This document shows, piece after piece, positions 1 to 7,229 of a stretch of 64,000 bases of DNA. Origin of the DNA: Bog-756 sp963704585 (GTDB lineage Bacteria; Actinomycetota; Acidimicrobiia; Acidimicrobiales; RAAP-2); contig OY969919.1 in NCBI GenBank assembly GCA_963704585.1, positions 3,348,001 to 3,412,000 of the forward strand, given 5' to 3'. How positions within the stretch are numbered: the stretch's first letter is position 1; each line of letters begins with the position of its first letter. The translations under genes were made by a program, and so were the position numbers. Under the pieces are notes generated by a model. The model saw only the letters and a list, made by a program, of their open reading frames with translations, was not told the origin of the DNA and ran no database searches.

Positions 1-1
1 G

Positions 2-418
2 AAGCCGGCGAAGGCGGCGAAGGCGACCGAGAGGGTGAACACGTCGAAGAAGGCGGCGAAGTCACCGGCGAGAGGCGCGGCGAAGGCAGGGCCGACCGGA
101 CAGGCCGCCCCGACCGCAGCGCCGGGCCAGCGCCCGGGGGCCGAGGCGCTCAACGAACCCGTGACCTTCCTCACCTTCGTCGCCGACCACTCGATCGGGA
201 GCGAATTCGAGGGCACGGTGGTGGCCTTCACCTCGCACGGCGCCCACGTCGAGGTCGACGGCATGCTCTGCCACGTCCCGCTGCGGGGCCTCGGCACCCC
301 GGCGCCGACCAAGGCGCGACTCGTCGTCGCGAAGGGTGAGGTGCGCCGGTTCGTCCTGATCTCGCTCGACGCCGCCCACCGGCGCGCGGAGCTCGCGCTG
401 CCCGGCGTCACCGGCTGA
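2..418 (+). CDS. S1-like RNA-binding domain protein, 5' end outside window
   Basis: The reading frame is open from the window edge, so the gene is probably truncated here. A GTG at 35 would give 127 residues, but the lysine/alanine-rich tract (KPAKAAK..., then SKKAAKSPARGAAKAG) already runs upstream of it, which argues for an earlier start. The last ~80 residues look like an S1/OB-type nucleic-acid-binding fold: G-S-E-F-E-G-T-V-V-A-F then G-A-H-V-E-V-D-G and a terminal basic strand. A basic low-complexity arm joined to an S1-like domain suggests an RNA- or nucleic-acid-associated protein. The exact role is unknown. Confidence 0.55.
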   Translation, partial: KPAKAAKATERVNTSKKAAKSPARGAAKAGPTGQAAPTAAPGQRPGAEALNEPVTFLTFVADHSIGSEFEGTVVAFTSHGAHVEVDGMLCHVPLRGLGTPAPTKARLVVAKGEVRRFVLISLDAAHRRAELALPGVTG

Positions 419-474
419 CCGCGCCCGGTCGCACGCGTCGGCCGGCGCACCGGTGACGGACCGACCACGGCCGG

Positions 475-480
475 TAGTGT
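475..480 (+). promoter_or_regulatory. -10 box TAGTGT deciding the start of the FabZ-like gene
   Basis: TAGTGT lies 8 nt before the GTG at 489, matching the leaderless pattern seen at many starts in this window. It falls inside the coding region if the upstream GTG at 453 is used, so it favours the shorter protein. Confidence 0.5.
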
Positions 481-488
481 CGGCTGGC

Positions 489-923
489 GTGCGCCCCGAG
501 GACGTCCTGCCGCATCGCGAGCCGTTTCTCTTCCTCACCGAGGTGCGGTCGGTCGACCCCGGCATCGGCGCTGCGGGTGCCTGGCAGCTCACCGGTGAGG
601 AGGCGTTCTTCGCCGGGCACTTCCCGGGGCGGCCGACGCTGCCAGGGGTGCTGATGGTCGAATCGCTCGCGCAGCTCGGAGCGGTCGCCGTCCTGGCCGA
701 TCCGACGCACGACGGCAAGCTCCCCCTGTTCGGAGGTATCGAGCGTGCACGCTTCCGGCGGCAGGTCCTGCCCGGCGACCGCCTCGAGCTCGAGGTCACG
801 CTCGGGCGCATGTCAGCCCGCGCCGGGCGCGGTTCGGGCCGAGCCACGGTCGACGGCGCGATCGCCTGCGAGGCGGAGCTGCTCTTCGTGTTGGTGGACG
901 CGGAACCGGCCGGGCAGGGCTGA
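489..923 (+). CDS. FabZ-like 3-hydroxyacyl-ACP dehydratase (hotdog fold)
   Basis: A 144-residue hotdog-fold protein starting MRPEDVLPHREPF. The FabZ active-site segment is clear: G-H-F-P-G-R-P-T-L-P-G-V-L-M-V-E-S-L-A-Q, with the catalytic His in GHFPG and the Glu in VESLAQ. The early LPHREPFLFL matches the FabZ N-terminal 'PHR-PF-L-D' segment. FabZ dehydrates 3-hydroxyacyl-ACP in type II fatty-acid synthesis. A GTG at 453 would add 12 residues, but the -10-like box at 475-480 and the usual FabZ length favour 489. The neighbours (S1 protein, xth) give no pathway context, so a paralogue acting on another acyl thioester is possible. Confidence 0.8.
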   Translation: MRPEDVLPHREPFLFLTEVRSVDPGIGAAGAWQLTGEEAFFAGHFPGRPTLPGVLMVESLAQLGAVAVLADPTHDGKLPLFGGIERARFRRQVLPGDRLELEVTLGRMSARAGRGSGRATVDGAIACEAELLFVLVDAEPAGQG

Positions 924-935
924 TCGGGCCGGATC

Positions 936-1709
936 GTGCGCATCGCCACCTGGAACGTCAACTCGCTCACGGCGCGGCTCCCGCGTGTCGAGGAGTGGAT
1001 CGAGTACGCGAAGCCCGACGTGCTCTGCCTGCAGGAGACGAAGCAGGCCGACGCCGCCTTTCCCCACGAGGCCTTCGCCGCTCTCGGCTACGAGACGGCC
1101 CACCACGGGTCGGGGCGGTGGAACGGCGTGGCGATCGCGAGCCGGGTCGGTCTCCGCGAGGTCTCGACCGGCCTGGGTTCACCAGACGACGAACAGGGCA
1201 CGCGGCTCGTGTCGGCGGAGTGCGGCGGCGTCCGGGTCTCCTCCGTCTACGTGCCGAACGGCCGGTCGCTCGACAGCGAGCAGTATCCCGCGAAGCTCGC
1301 CTGGCTGACCCGGCTTCGAGCGCTGCTCGACGAGAGTGCCTCGCCGGACCGGCCGGTCGCGCTCTGCGGTGACTTCAACATCGCTCCCGACGACCGCGAC
1401 GTCTGGGACCCCACCGAATTCGTGGGGATGACCCACGTGAGCCAGCCGGAGCGGGATGCCCTCGCCGCGCTCGAGTCCTGGGGGCTCGTCGACGTCTTCC
1501 GCCGGTGCTACGACGAGGACCAGCTCTTCAGCTGGTGGGACTACCGGGGCGGCTCCTTCCACCGGCATCGCGGGATGCGGATCGACCTCATCCTCGCGAC
1601 CGAGGCGCTCGCGTCGACGGTCACCTATGCGCTCATCGACCGGAATGCGCGCAAGGGCGAGAAGCCGTCGGACCACACGCCGGTCTTCGCCGATTTCGCC
1701 CGGGAGTGA
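936..1709 (+). CDS. xth: Exodeoxyribonuclease III
   Basis: A 257-residue exonuclease-endonuclease-phosphatase fold protein, normal length for ExoIII. It begins M-R-I-A-T-W-N-V-N-S-L and has the metal-binding Glu in C-L-Q-E-T-K, the G-D-F-N-I-A-P-D-D active-site strand, W-W-D-Y-R near the DNA-binding loop, and the closing S-D-H-T-P-V-F Asp-His pair. The family cleaves DNA at AP sites and removes blocked 3' ends in base-excision repair. The start is GTG at 936, 13 nt after the previous stop. A second AP endonuclease (nfo) lies near the other end of the window. Confidence 0.93.
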   Translation: MRIATWNVNSLTARLPRVEEWIEYAKPDVLCLQETKQADAAFPHEAFAALGYETAHHGSGRWNGVAIASRVGLREVSTGLGSPDDEQGTRLVSAECGGVRVSSVYVPNGRSLDSEQYPAKLAWLTRLRALLDESASPDRPVALCGDFNIAPDDRDVWDPTEFVGMTHVSQPERDALAALESWGLVDVFRRCYDEDQLFSWWDYRGGSFHRHRGMRIDLILATEALASTVTYALIDRNARKGEKPSDHTPVFADFARE

Positions 1710-1764
1710 TCAGCCGGGACCCGCGCACCGACCGGCAGGCCGCGCGTGTCGGGGCGCGATGCGG

Positions 1765-1770
1765 TAGCTT
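1765..1770 (+). promoter_or_regulatory. Candidate -10 (TAGCTT) and leader hairpin of the secreted-protein pair
   Basis: TAGCTT would give a leader of about 95 nt before the ATG at 1874. Inside it GCTCGGT/ACCGAGC (1784-1800) forms a 7-bp stem with a 3-nt loop, and an AGGAGAGGGAG ribosome-binding site precedes the ATG. No known riboswitch pattern was recognised. Confidence 0.35.
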
Positions 1771-1873
1771 CACCGTCGGCGGAGCTCGGTCGCACCGAGC
1801 CGGAAGTGCACATCGGCGGGTTCAATGACCCCTCGTCGGGGCTGGCGGACCCTGACGCAGGAGAGGGAGCCCC

Positions 1874-3331
1874 ATGCTCACCGCATCGCACCACCGGACC
1901 GTCGGTGAACCCGACCGGAGGGCCTCGTCCGCCGGTCGAACGGGGGTCGTTTCCCGAGGGCGTCGGGTCGCAGTGATGCTCGCGGGCGTCGTGGCTCTCG
2001 CCGGTCTGCTCGTCAGCACGTCCACGGCGGCGATCGCGGGCCCGGCCGGCGCCGCTCCGCTGCCCGCCGGCGACCGCGCCGGAGGACCGACCACCGGATT
2101 CGCGGGCAGCGTCGCGCGCCTGATCCGCGGGAGCCACCTCTCCGCACCGCACCCGGCGGCCTCCACGGGCGCCGGTCACGTGGCATCGGTCGCGCCGCCG
2201 CTCACCCAGCTCTTCCTCGAGTCGGGCAGCCAGAGCTCGTCGAAGCCGCAGGCCTCGACCGTGACCTCGGGCCTCTCGGTGTCGTTCGCCCCGGCGGCAG
2301 GGACGCTCGTCGCATCGTGGTCGGGCGGCTCGGCGACGATCGCCGGCGTCGGGGGGCTCGGCGCGGGCGGCGTCTACTCGCAGGGCGGGATCCAGATCTC
2401 GACCAACCCGTCGTGCAACGCCGGCGGCGGAGTGGTGCTGGCCGAGATCGACCAGCTCGTCGTCGGACCGTCCGGCACCGTCCTCTCGCTCGCCCTCAAG
2501 TTCGCGTGCGCGACGTTCGACGGGACATACGCCGCAATCGGTTGGTACGCGTACCAGGCGGTCCCGACGACGCCGGGTGCCGGATATGAGCTCTACGCGA
2601 ACGACGGCTCGCTCGCATCGTTCGGGAACGACGGCTTCCTCGGCTACCTCGGCGATGTGAGCACGCTCCAGCTCAACCAGCCGGTGGTCGGCATGGCGAC
2701 CACTCCGGACGGCGGCGGCTACTGGATGGTCGCGGGCGACGGCGGGGTCTTCGCGCTCGGCGACGCCGGCTTCTTCGGCTCCACCGGCGCCCTCCGGCTG
2801 AACCAGCCGGTGGTCGGCATGGCGCCGACCCCCGACGGGCAGGGCTACTGGTTCGTCGCCTCGGACGGGGGCATCTTCGCCTACGGCGATGCCGGCTTCT
2901 ACGGCTCGACCGGGAGCCTGCGCCTCAACCGGCCGATCGTGGGCATGGCCTCGACCCCCGACGGCCGGGGCTACTGGCTCGTCGCGTCCGACGGCGGCAT
3001 CTTCGCATTCGGCGACGCCGGCTTCTACGGCTCGACCGGCGCGCTCACGCTCAACCAGCCGGTGGTCGGCATGGCGCCGACCCCCGACGGCCGGGGCTAC
3101 TGGTTCGTCGCCTCCGACGGAGGCGTGTTCTCCTTCGGCGACGCCGGCTTCTACGGCTCGACCGGGGGCCTCACGCTCAATAGCCCGATCGTGAGCATGC
3201 TCTCCTCCCCGGACGGCCGCGGCTACTGGATGGCCGCCGGTGACGGCGGGATCTTCGCCTTCGGCGACGCATCCTTCGACGGGAGCCTCGGTGGCGTCGG
3301 TGCATCGGGCGTCGTCGGGATGACGCGGTGA
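1874..3331 (+). CDS. Secreted 42-residue-repeat protein A (propeller-like)
   Basis: A 485-residue protein with a long N-terminus, a twin-Arg-containing basic stretch and a hydrophobic core (MLAGVVALAGLLVST) ending in alanines, i.e. an export signal. A Ser/Gly-rich beta domain follows (about residues 100-230). Then come one degenerate and five good copies of a 42-residue unit whose signature is PDGxGYW-x-V-A-x-DGG-I/V-F-x-F-GDAGFYGSTG. A last half unit (G-V-V-G-M-T) could close a six-bladed propeller. Such repeats are common in exported Acidimicrobiia proteins. No catalytic motif is visible; surface binding or adhesion is a guess. It shares a GTGA overlap with its paralogue downstream. Confidence 0.75.
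   Translation: MLTASHHRTVGEPDRRASSAGRTGVVSRGRRVAVMLAGVVALAGLLVSTSTAAIAGPAGAAPLPAGDRAGGPTTGFAGSVARLIRGSHLSAPHPAASTGAGHVASVAPPLTQLFLESGSQSSSKPQASTVTSGLSVSFAPAAGTLVASWSGGSATIAGVGGLGAGGVYSQGGIQISTNPSCNAGGGVVLAEIDQLVVGPSGTVLSLALKFACATFDGTYAAIGWYAYQAVPTTPGAGYELYANDGSLASFGNDGFLGYLGDVSTLQLNQPVVGMATTPDGGGYWMVAGDGGVFALGDAGFFGSTGALRLNQPVVGMAPTPDGQGYWFVASDGGIFAYGDAGFYGSTGSLRLNRPIVGMASTPDGRGYWLVASDGGIFAFGDAGFYGSTGALTLNQPVVGMAPTPDGRGYWFVASDGGVFSFGDAGFYGSTGGLTLNSPIVSMLSSPDGRGYWMAAGDGGIFAFGDASFDGSLGGVGASGVVGMTR
2672..3301 (+). repeat. Five in-frame 126-bp coding repeats (protein A)
   Basis: Units begin at 2672, 2798, 2924, 3050 and 3176, each encoding 42 residues starting L-N-Q/R/S-P. They are close in DNA as well as protein, so unequal recombination between units, or with the array at 3985-4614, is plausible. 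Confidence 0.85.
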
Positions 3332-4719
3332 CGCGGCCGGGACCTCGTCGCAACGCCCCGGCCGTGGCGGCATCCGCGGCCACGGTCGCCTTCGGGCTCA
3401 TGACGGTGGCACTCGGTGCCACGCCCGCCGGCGCGACGACACTGCCGGATGCCGGCATCGTCGCCCACGTCGCGCCCCTGAACCTCGTCAACGAGTGGTC
3501 GCTCAACCTCTCGCCGTCCATCCAGTTGCAGAGTCCCCTGCAGCTCTTCTCGGCGAACTCGTACACGTCGGTGCAGGCGAGCTACGACCCGGCGTCGAAC
3601 GACCTGCTCACGCTCACCTGGCCGGGCACGACGTTGCAGCTGACCGGCAACGGGCCGATCACACCCGGCAGGACCTACACCGACCAGACGTCGCTCACCG
3701 GGACCACCACCTGCAGCGGGCAGGGATCGTTCTCGGCGGTGCAGGTCGACCAGTTCGCCCTCGGCCCGACGGGCCAGCCGACCTCGGTCGCACTGCAGTT
3801 CGACTGCATCGAGCTCGGCGCAACGCCGAACACCTTCCCGGCCTTCGCCTTCGGGACCGCGGCGTTCGGCGCGCTCCCGGGGCCGCCGGGCCAGGGGTAC
3901 TACCTCTACGGTCCCGACGGGAGCCTCTCGGCCTTCGGCAACGACGAGTACCTCGACTACCTCGGGATGCTGGGGCTCACCCAGTTGAACCAGCCGATCG
4001 TCTCGGCGGCGCCGACACCGACGAGTGCCGGCTACTGGATGGCCGCCTCGGACGGCGGGATCTTCGCCTTCGGCGACGCGCCCTATGACGGGTCGATGGG
4101 CGGCCACCCGCTCAACGAGCCCATCGCGGGCATGGCCCCGACCCCCGACGGGCAGGGCTACTGGCTCGTCGCGTCCGACGGCGGGATCTTCGCCTTCGGT
4201 GACGCGGCGTTCTACGGCTCGACCGGTGGCCTCCGGCTCAACCAGCCCATCGTCGGCATGGCCCCGACCCCCGACGGCCACGGCTACTGGCTGGTCGCCG
4301 CGGACGGCGGCATCTTCGCCTTCGGCGACGCCGGCTTCTATGGCTCGACCGGCGCGCTCGTGCTCAACCAGCCGGTGGTCGGGATGGCAGCATCGCCCGA
4401 CGGCCACGGGTACTGGCTGGCGGCGTCCGACGGGGGCGTCTTCAGCTTCGGCGACGCCGGATTCCACGGCTCGACCGGTTCACTCGTCCTCGCGAGCCCC
4501 ATGGTCGGCATCACCGCGAGCCCCGACGGCAACGGCTACTGGATGGCCGGCGGTGACGGCGGGGTCTTCGCCTTCGGTGACGCGCCGTTCGACGGCAGTG
4601 CCGCGGGCGGTCCGGGCGGCCCGCTGTTCAACGGGTTGTCAAGCGGCGGGTCGTCCTCGACCGGCGTAGGGGTGAGCTTCTTCAGCTCGGGACCACTGAC
4701 CACCGGCCTCTTCCCCTGA
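3328..4719 (+). CDS. Secreted 42-residue-repeat protein B, paralogue of A
   Basis: A 463-residue paralogue starting at GTG 3328, overlapping the stop of gene A by 4 nt (GTGA), so the two are probably co-translated. It has an N-terminal signal segment (hydrophobic, ending P-A-G-A), a distinct beta-rich domain of ~170 residues containing a possible disulphide (T-T-C-S-G-Q-G ... F-D-C-I-E), and the same propeller-like array of one degenerate plus five 42-residue units. The tail is a short Ser/Gly-rich stretch. The N-terminal domains of A and B differ much more than the repeats, suggesting duplication with homogenisation of the arrays. Function unknown. Confidence 0.75.
   Translation: MTRPGPRRNAPAVAASAATVAFGLMTVALGATPAGATTLPDAGIVAHVAPLNLVNEWSLNLSPSIQLQSPLQLFSANSYTSVQASYDPASNDLLTLTWPGTTLQLTGNGPITPGRTYTDQTSLTGTTTCSGQGSFSAVQVDQFALGPTGQPTSVALQFDCIELGATPNTFPAFAFGTAAFGALPGPPGQGYYLYGPDGSLSAFGNDEYLDYLGMLGLTQLNQPIVSAAPTPTSAGYWMAASDGGIFAFGDAPYDGSMGGHPLNEPIAGMAPTPDGQGYWLVASDGGIFAFGDAAFYGSTGGLRLNQPIVGMAPTPDGHGYWLVAADGGIFAFGDAGFYGSTGALVLNQPVVGMAASPDGHGYWLAASDGGVFSFGDAGFHGSTGSLVLASPMVGITASPDGNGYWMAGGDGGVFAFGDAPFDGSAAGGPGGPLFNGLSSGGSSSTGVGVSFFSSGPLTTGLFP
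3985..4614 (+). repeat. Five in-frame 126-bp coding repeats (protein B)
   Basis: Units start at 3985, 4111, 4237, 4363 and 4489 and are the same family as those at 2672-3301. The central units (4111-4488) resemble the central units of gene A most closely. Confidence 0.85.
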
Positions 4720-4728
4720 TCTCCACGC

Positions 4729-4751
4729 GGCCCCGCGCCCGGCGCGGGGCC
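4729..4751. terminator. Bidirectional hairpin between convergent genes
   Basis: GGCCCCGCGCC pairs perfectly with GGCGCGGGGCC around a minimal loop. It fills the 34-nt gap between the stop of secreted protein B and the stop of the helicase gene on the other strand. There is no clear U-tract, as usual in high-GC actinobacteria. Confidence 0.7.
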
Positions 4752-4753
4752 GG

Positions 4754-6298
4754 TCAGCGCCCGAGGGTGGCGCGCAGACCGGCGATCCGTGTCGCGGCGT
4801 CGGTCCGGACGACCCGACCGTTGCCCGTGGCCGACTCCCGCGCGATGGCCGCCAGCCACGGCGAGGGCGACCGCTCGACGGTGCGTCCGCCGGCCGTGGT
4901 CCTCGTGCGCGCCCACGAGCACCGCAGACGGCGCGATGCACGGGTGAGGGCGACGTAGAGCAGGCGCCGTTCCTCGGCGAGTGCGTCGCCGGCGGTCGCG
5001 TGGACGATCGGCACGAGCCCGTCCTCGACCCCGACCACCCAGACCGACGGCCACTCGAGGCCCTTCGCGCGGTGGAACGTCGCGAGCTCGACCGCCCCGT
5101 CGTGTGCCGCTCCCGCATCGGACGACTCGGGGCCCGGCGCGAGCCGGCACGGGATCCCCGCACGCTGCAGGGCGGCTCGGACGCCTGCGAGCTGGTCGTT
5201 GGTGCGGGCCAGCACGGCCAGGTCCGACCACCGCTCGCCCGCCCCCACGTGCTCGAGGAGCTGGGCGGCGACGGCCTCGGCCTCGGCCACCTCGTCGTCG
5301 AACGCGGTGACGATGGGGCGCGGCCCGGCGGTGGTGGCCGAGCGGGGCGGTGGGACGGAGGTGCGTCCGAGCGCGGCCGTCGCCGCAGCCACCACCTGCG
5401 GCGTGCAACGGTGGTTCGACGCGAGGTGCACGACCTGCATGCCGTCGACGAGCCCGGGCAGCTTCGCGAGCAGTCCGGGGTCGGCGCCGTTCCAGCCGTA
5501 GACCGCCTGGTTGGGGTCGCCGACCGCGCAGAGGTCGGGCCGCTCCCCCCACAGCGCGGTGAGGAGGCCGAACTGCGCCGGGTTGACGTCCTGGAACTCG
5601 TCGACGAAGAGGTGGCGGTGCCGCCAGCGTGCCCGTTCCGCCACTCCGTCGTCGACGAGCAGGAGGTCGGTGGCGCGCAGCAGCACGTCGTCGAAGTCGA
5701 GCGCACCGCGTCGGAGCAGCGCCTGCTCGTACGCGGCGAAGACGGCGCCGACCTCGACGGCCCGCCCGGCGGAGAGGCGGCCGGCCGCGACCGCCGCGGC
5801 CGCGTAGGTGGTGGGCGACTCGCCGCGTGCCTTCGCCCAGCCGATCTCGAGATCGGCCGAGCGCGCGGCGCCGGGACCGGCGCAGAGCGGTGCGAGGAGT
5901 CCGACCCGGTGCTCCGAGACGACCGGGGGCGGAGCGCCGGTGTCGGCCGCCCTCCTTCGCAGCAGTGCGAGCGCGAGCTGGTGGAGCGTACCGGCGCGGA
6001 CCCCCGGCGTCGGGGGCTCCCCGCGACGGCCCGCACCGGAGACCGCGACCCCGTACTGCCGGAGGCGGTCGCGCAGTTCGCCGGCCGCCCGACGGGTGAA
6101 GGTGCAGACGGTCACGTGATCGGCCTCCGCCGAGCCGTCCCGGATCCTGCGGGCGACCCGCAAGGTGAGCACGCGGGTCTTTCCGGAGCCGGCGCCGGCG
6201 ACGACGCAGACCGAGGGCGCAGCGAGCTCGACCGCGTGCTGCTGGGAAGGGGTGAGCGCGGCGGTGGCGAGATCGACGGGTTCGGGGTCGCCGGACAC
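4754..6298 (-). CDS. Short UvrD/PcrA-type SF1 helicase without a normal 2B region
   Basis: A 514-residue superfamily 1A helicase. Visible motifs in order: Q-motif region L-T-P-S-Q-Q-H-A-V, Walker A A-G-A-G-S-G-K-T, T-F-T-R-R-A-A, Walker B D-E-F-Q-D-V-N, G-D-P-N-Q-A-V-Y-G-W-N-G, N-H-R-C-T-P, motif V T-F-H-R-A-K-G-L-E-W and motif VI V-A-L-T-R-A-S-R-R-L. UvrD/PcrA are ~700 residues. Here only ~25 residues separate the motif IV region (AALQRAGIPCRL) from motif V, where the 2B subdomain normally inserts. The start is GTG 6298; longer readings run antisense through the neighbouring hydrolase. Likely role is DNA repair or recombination, but partner and polarity are unknown. Confidence 0.85.
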   Translation of the reverse strand: MSGDPEPVDLATAALTPSQQHAVELAAPSVCVVAGAGSGKTRVLTLRVARRIRDGSAEADHVTVCTFTRRAAGELRDRLRQYGVAVSGAGRRGEPPTPGVRAGTLHQLALALLRRRAADTGAPPPVVSEHRVGLLAPLCAGPGAARSADLEIGWAKARGESPTTYAAAAVAAGRLSAGRAVEVGAVFAAYEQALLRRGALDFDDVLLRATDLLLVDDGVAERARWRHRHLFVDEFQDVNPAQFGLLTALWGERPDLCAVGDPNQAVYGWNGADPGLLAKLPGLVDGMQVVHLASNHRCTPQVVAAATAALGRTSVPPPRSATTAGPRPIVTAFDDEVAEAEAVAAQLLEHVGAGERWSDLAVLARTNDQLAGVRAALQRAGIPCRLAPGPESSDAGAAHDGAVELATFHRAKGLEWPSVWVVGVEDGLVPIVHATAGDALAEERRLLYVALTRASRRLRCSWARTRTTAGGRTVERSPSPWLAAIARESATGNGRVVRTDAATRIAGLRATLGR

Positions 6299-6446
6299 GC
6301 CGCGCGACGCTACCGGTCGGGTGTCCCGGCGACCGTGACGGTGCCCGTGCCGCCGGCCGTGCCGCCCGCCGTGCCGCGAGGGGATGCCCCACCCGGCCGG
6401 CCCCACCTGCCCCGCACGGGTGCGCCGCCAGGCAGGGGGTGATCGG

Positions 6447-6452
6447 TAGGGT
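6447..6452 (+). promoter_or_regulatory. -10 box TAGGGT, leaderless start of the hydrolase gene
   Basis: TAGGGT is followed by 6 nt and then the GTG start at 6459, so the transcript would begin at or next to the start codon. Confidence 0.6.
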
Positions 6453-6458
6453 AGGCCG

Positions 6459-7229
6459 GTGCTGAAGTCGTTCGCCGAGGGCCGGATCTTCGGCGACGTC
6501 TGGGGCCAGGACACCCCGAGCGTCCTCGCGCTGCACGGATGGCGGCGCACGCACGACGACTTCTCGAGGGCGTTCGACCGGCCGGAGGCCGGGCCGGCGG
6601 TGCTCGCACCGGACCTCCCGGGCTTCGGCGCCGCGCCGCCGCCGCCCGACACCTGGGGCTCGGCCGAGTACGCCCGGGCGCTCGTGCCGCTCCTCGAGGA
6701 TCCCGCCACGCTCGCGGAGCAGTTCGTGCTCGTCGGCCACTCCTTCGGCGGCAGGGTCGCGCTCCACCTCGCCGCGCTCGCTCCCGACCGGGTCGAGCGG
6801 CTCGTCCTCACCGGCGTACCGCTTCTCGACCGCGCGGGCCGCCGGCGCCGTCCGCCGATGGCATACCGAGCCGTGCGCGTGCTCCGCCGGCTCGGCCTCG
6901 TCGGCGAGACCCGCCTCGACGCCCTGCGCGAGCGCTACGGCTCGCCGGACTACCGGGCGGCAGAGGGGGTCATGCGCTCGGTGTTCGTCCGGTTGGTCAA
7001 CGAGCGGTACGAGGAGCCGATGGCCGCGGTGCGCTGCCCGGTCGACCTCCTCTGGGGCTCGGCGGACACCGAGGCGCCGCTCGAGGTGGCGGAGCGCTCG
7101 GTCGCGTACTTCGACAACGCCCGGCTCGCCGTCCTCCCGGACGTCGGACACCTCGTCCCGACCGAGGCGCCCGATGCGCTCCGGCGCATCGTCGCCGGCC
7201 CCGCAGGATCGGCGAGCGGATGCCGGTGA
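6459..7229 (+). CDS. Alpha/beta-fold hydrolase
   Basis: A 256-residue alpha/beta hydrolase. The oxyanion segment is L-H-G-W-R-R, the nucleophile elbow is G-H-S-F-G-G (Ser), the acid is in L-L-W-G-S-A-D-T-E-A-P and the catalytic His in D-V-G-H-L-V-P-T-E-A-P. Length and layout match monomeric esterase/lipase-like members, with a basic cap region (R-A-G-R-R-R-R-P-P). The substrate cannot be told from sequence. Its stop overlaps the start of the MurF-like gene, so the two are likely cotranscribed. Divergent from the helicase gene, with the shared intergenic region at 6299-6458. Confidence 0.85.
   Translation: MLKSFAEGRIFGDVWGQDTPSVLALHGWRRTHDDFSRAFDRPEAGPAVLAPDLPGFGAAPPPPDTWGSAEYARALVPLLEDPATLAEQFVLVGHSFGGRVALHLAALAPDRVERLVLTGVPLLDRAGRRRRPPMAYRAVRVLRRLGLVGETRLDALRERYGSPDYRAAEGVMRSVFVRLVNERYEEPMAAVRCPVDLLWGSADTEAPLEVAERSVAYFDNARLAVLPDVGHLVPTEAPDALRRIVAGPAGSASGCR

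Noticed and set aside
2672..4614. CRISPR-like regular repeats
   Set aside because: The 126-bp periodicity is coding, in frame and without spacers; the repeats encode a 42-residue protein unit.
6299..6811. N-terminal extension of the UvrD-like helicase to 6811
   Set aside because: It would be antisense to the start of the alpha/beta hydrolase and adds no conserved sequence; the Q-motif region begins just after GTG 6298.
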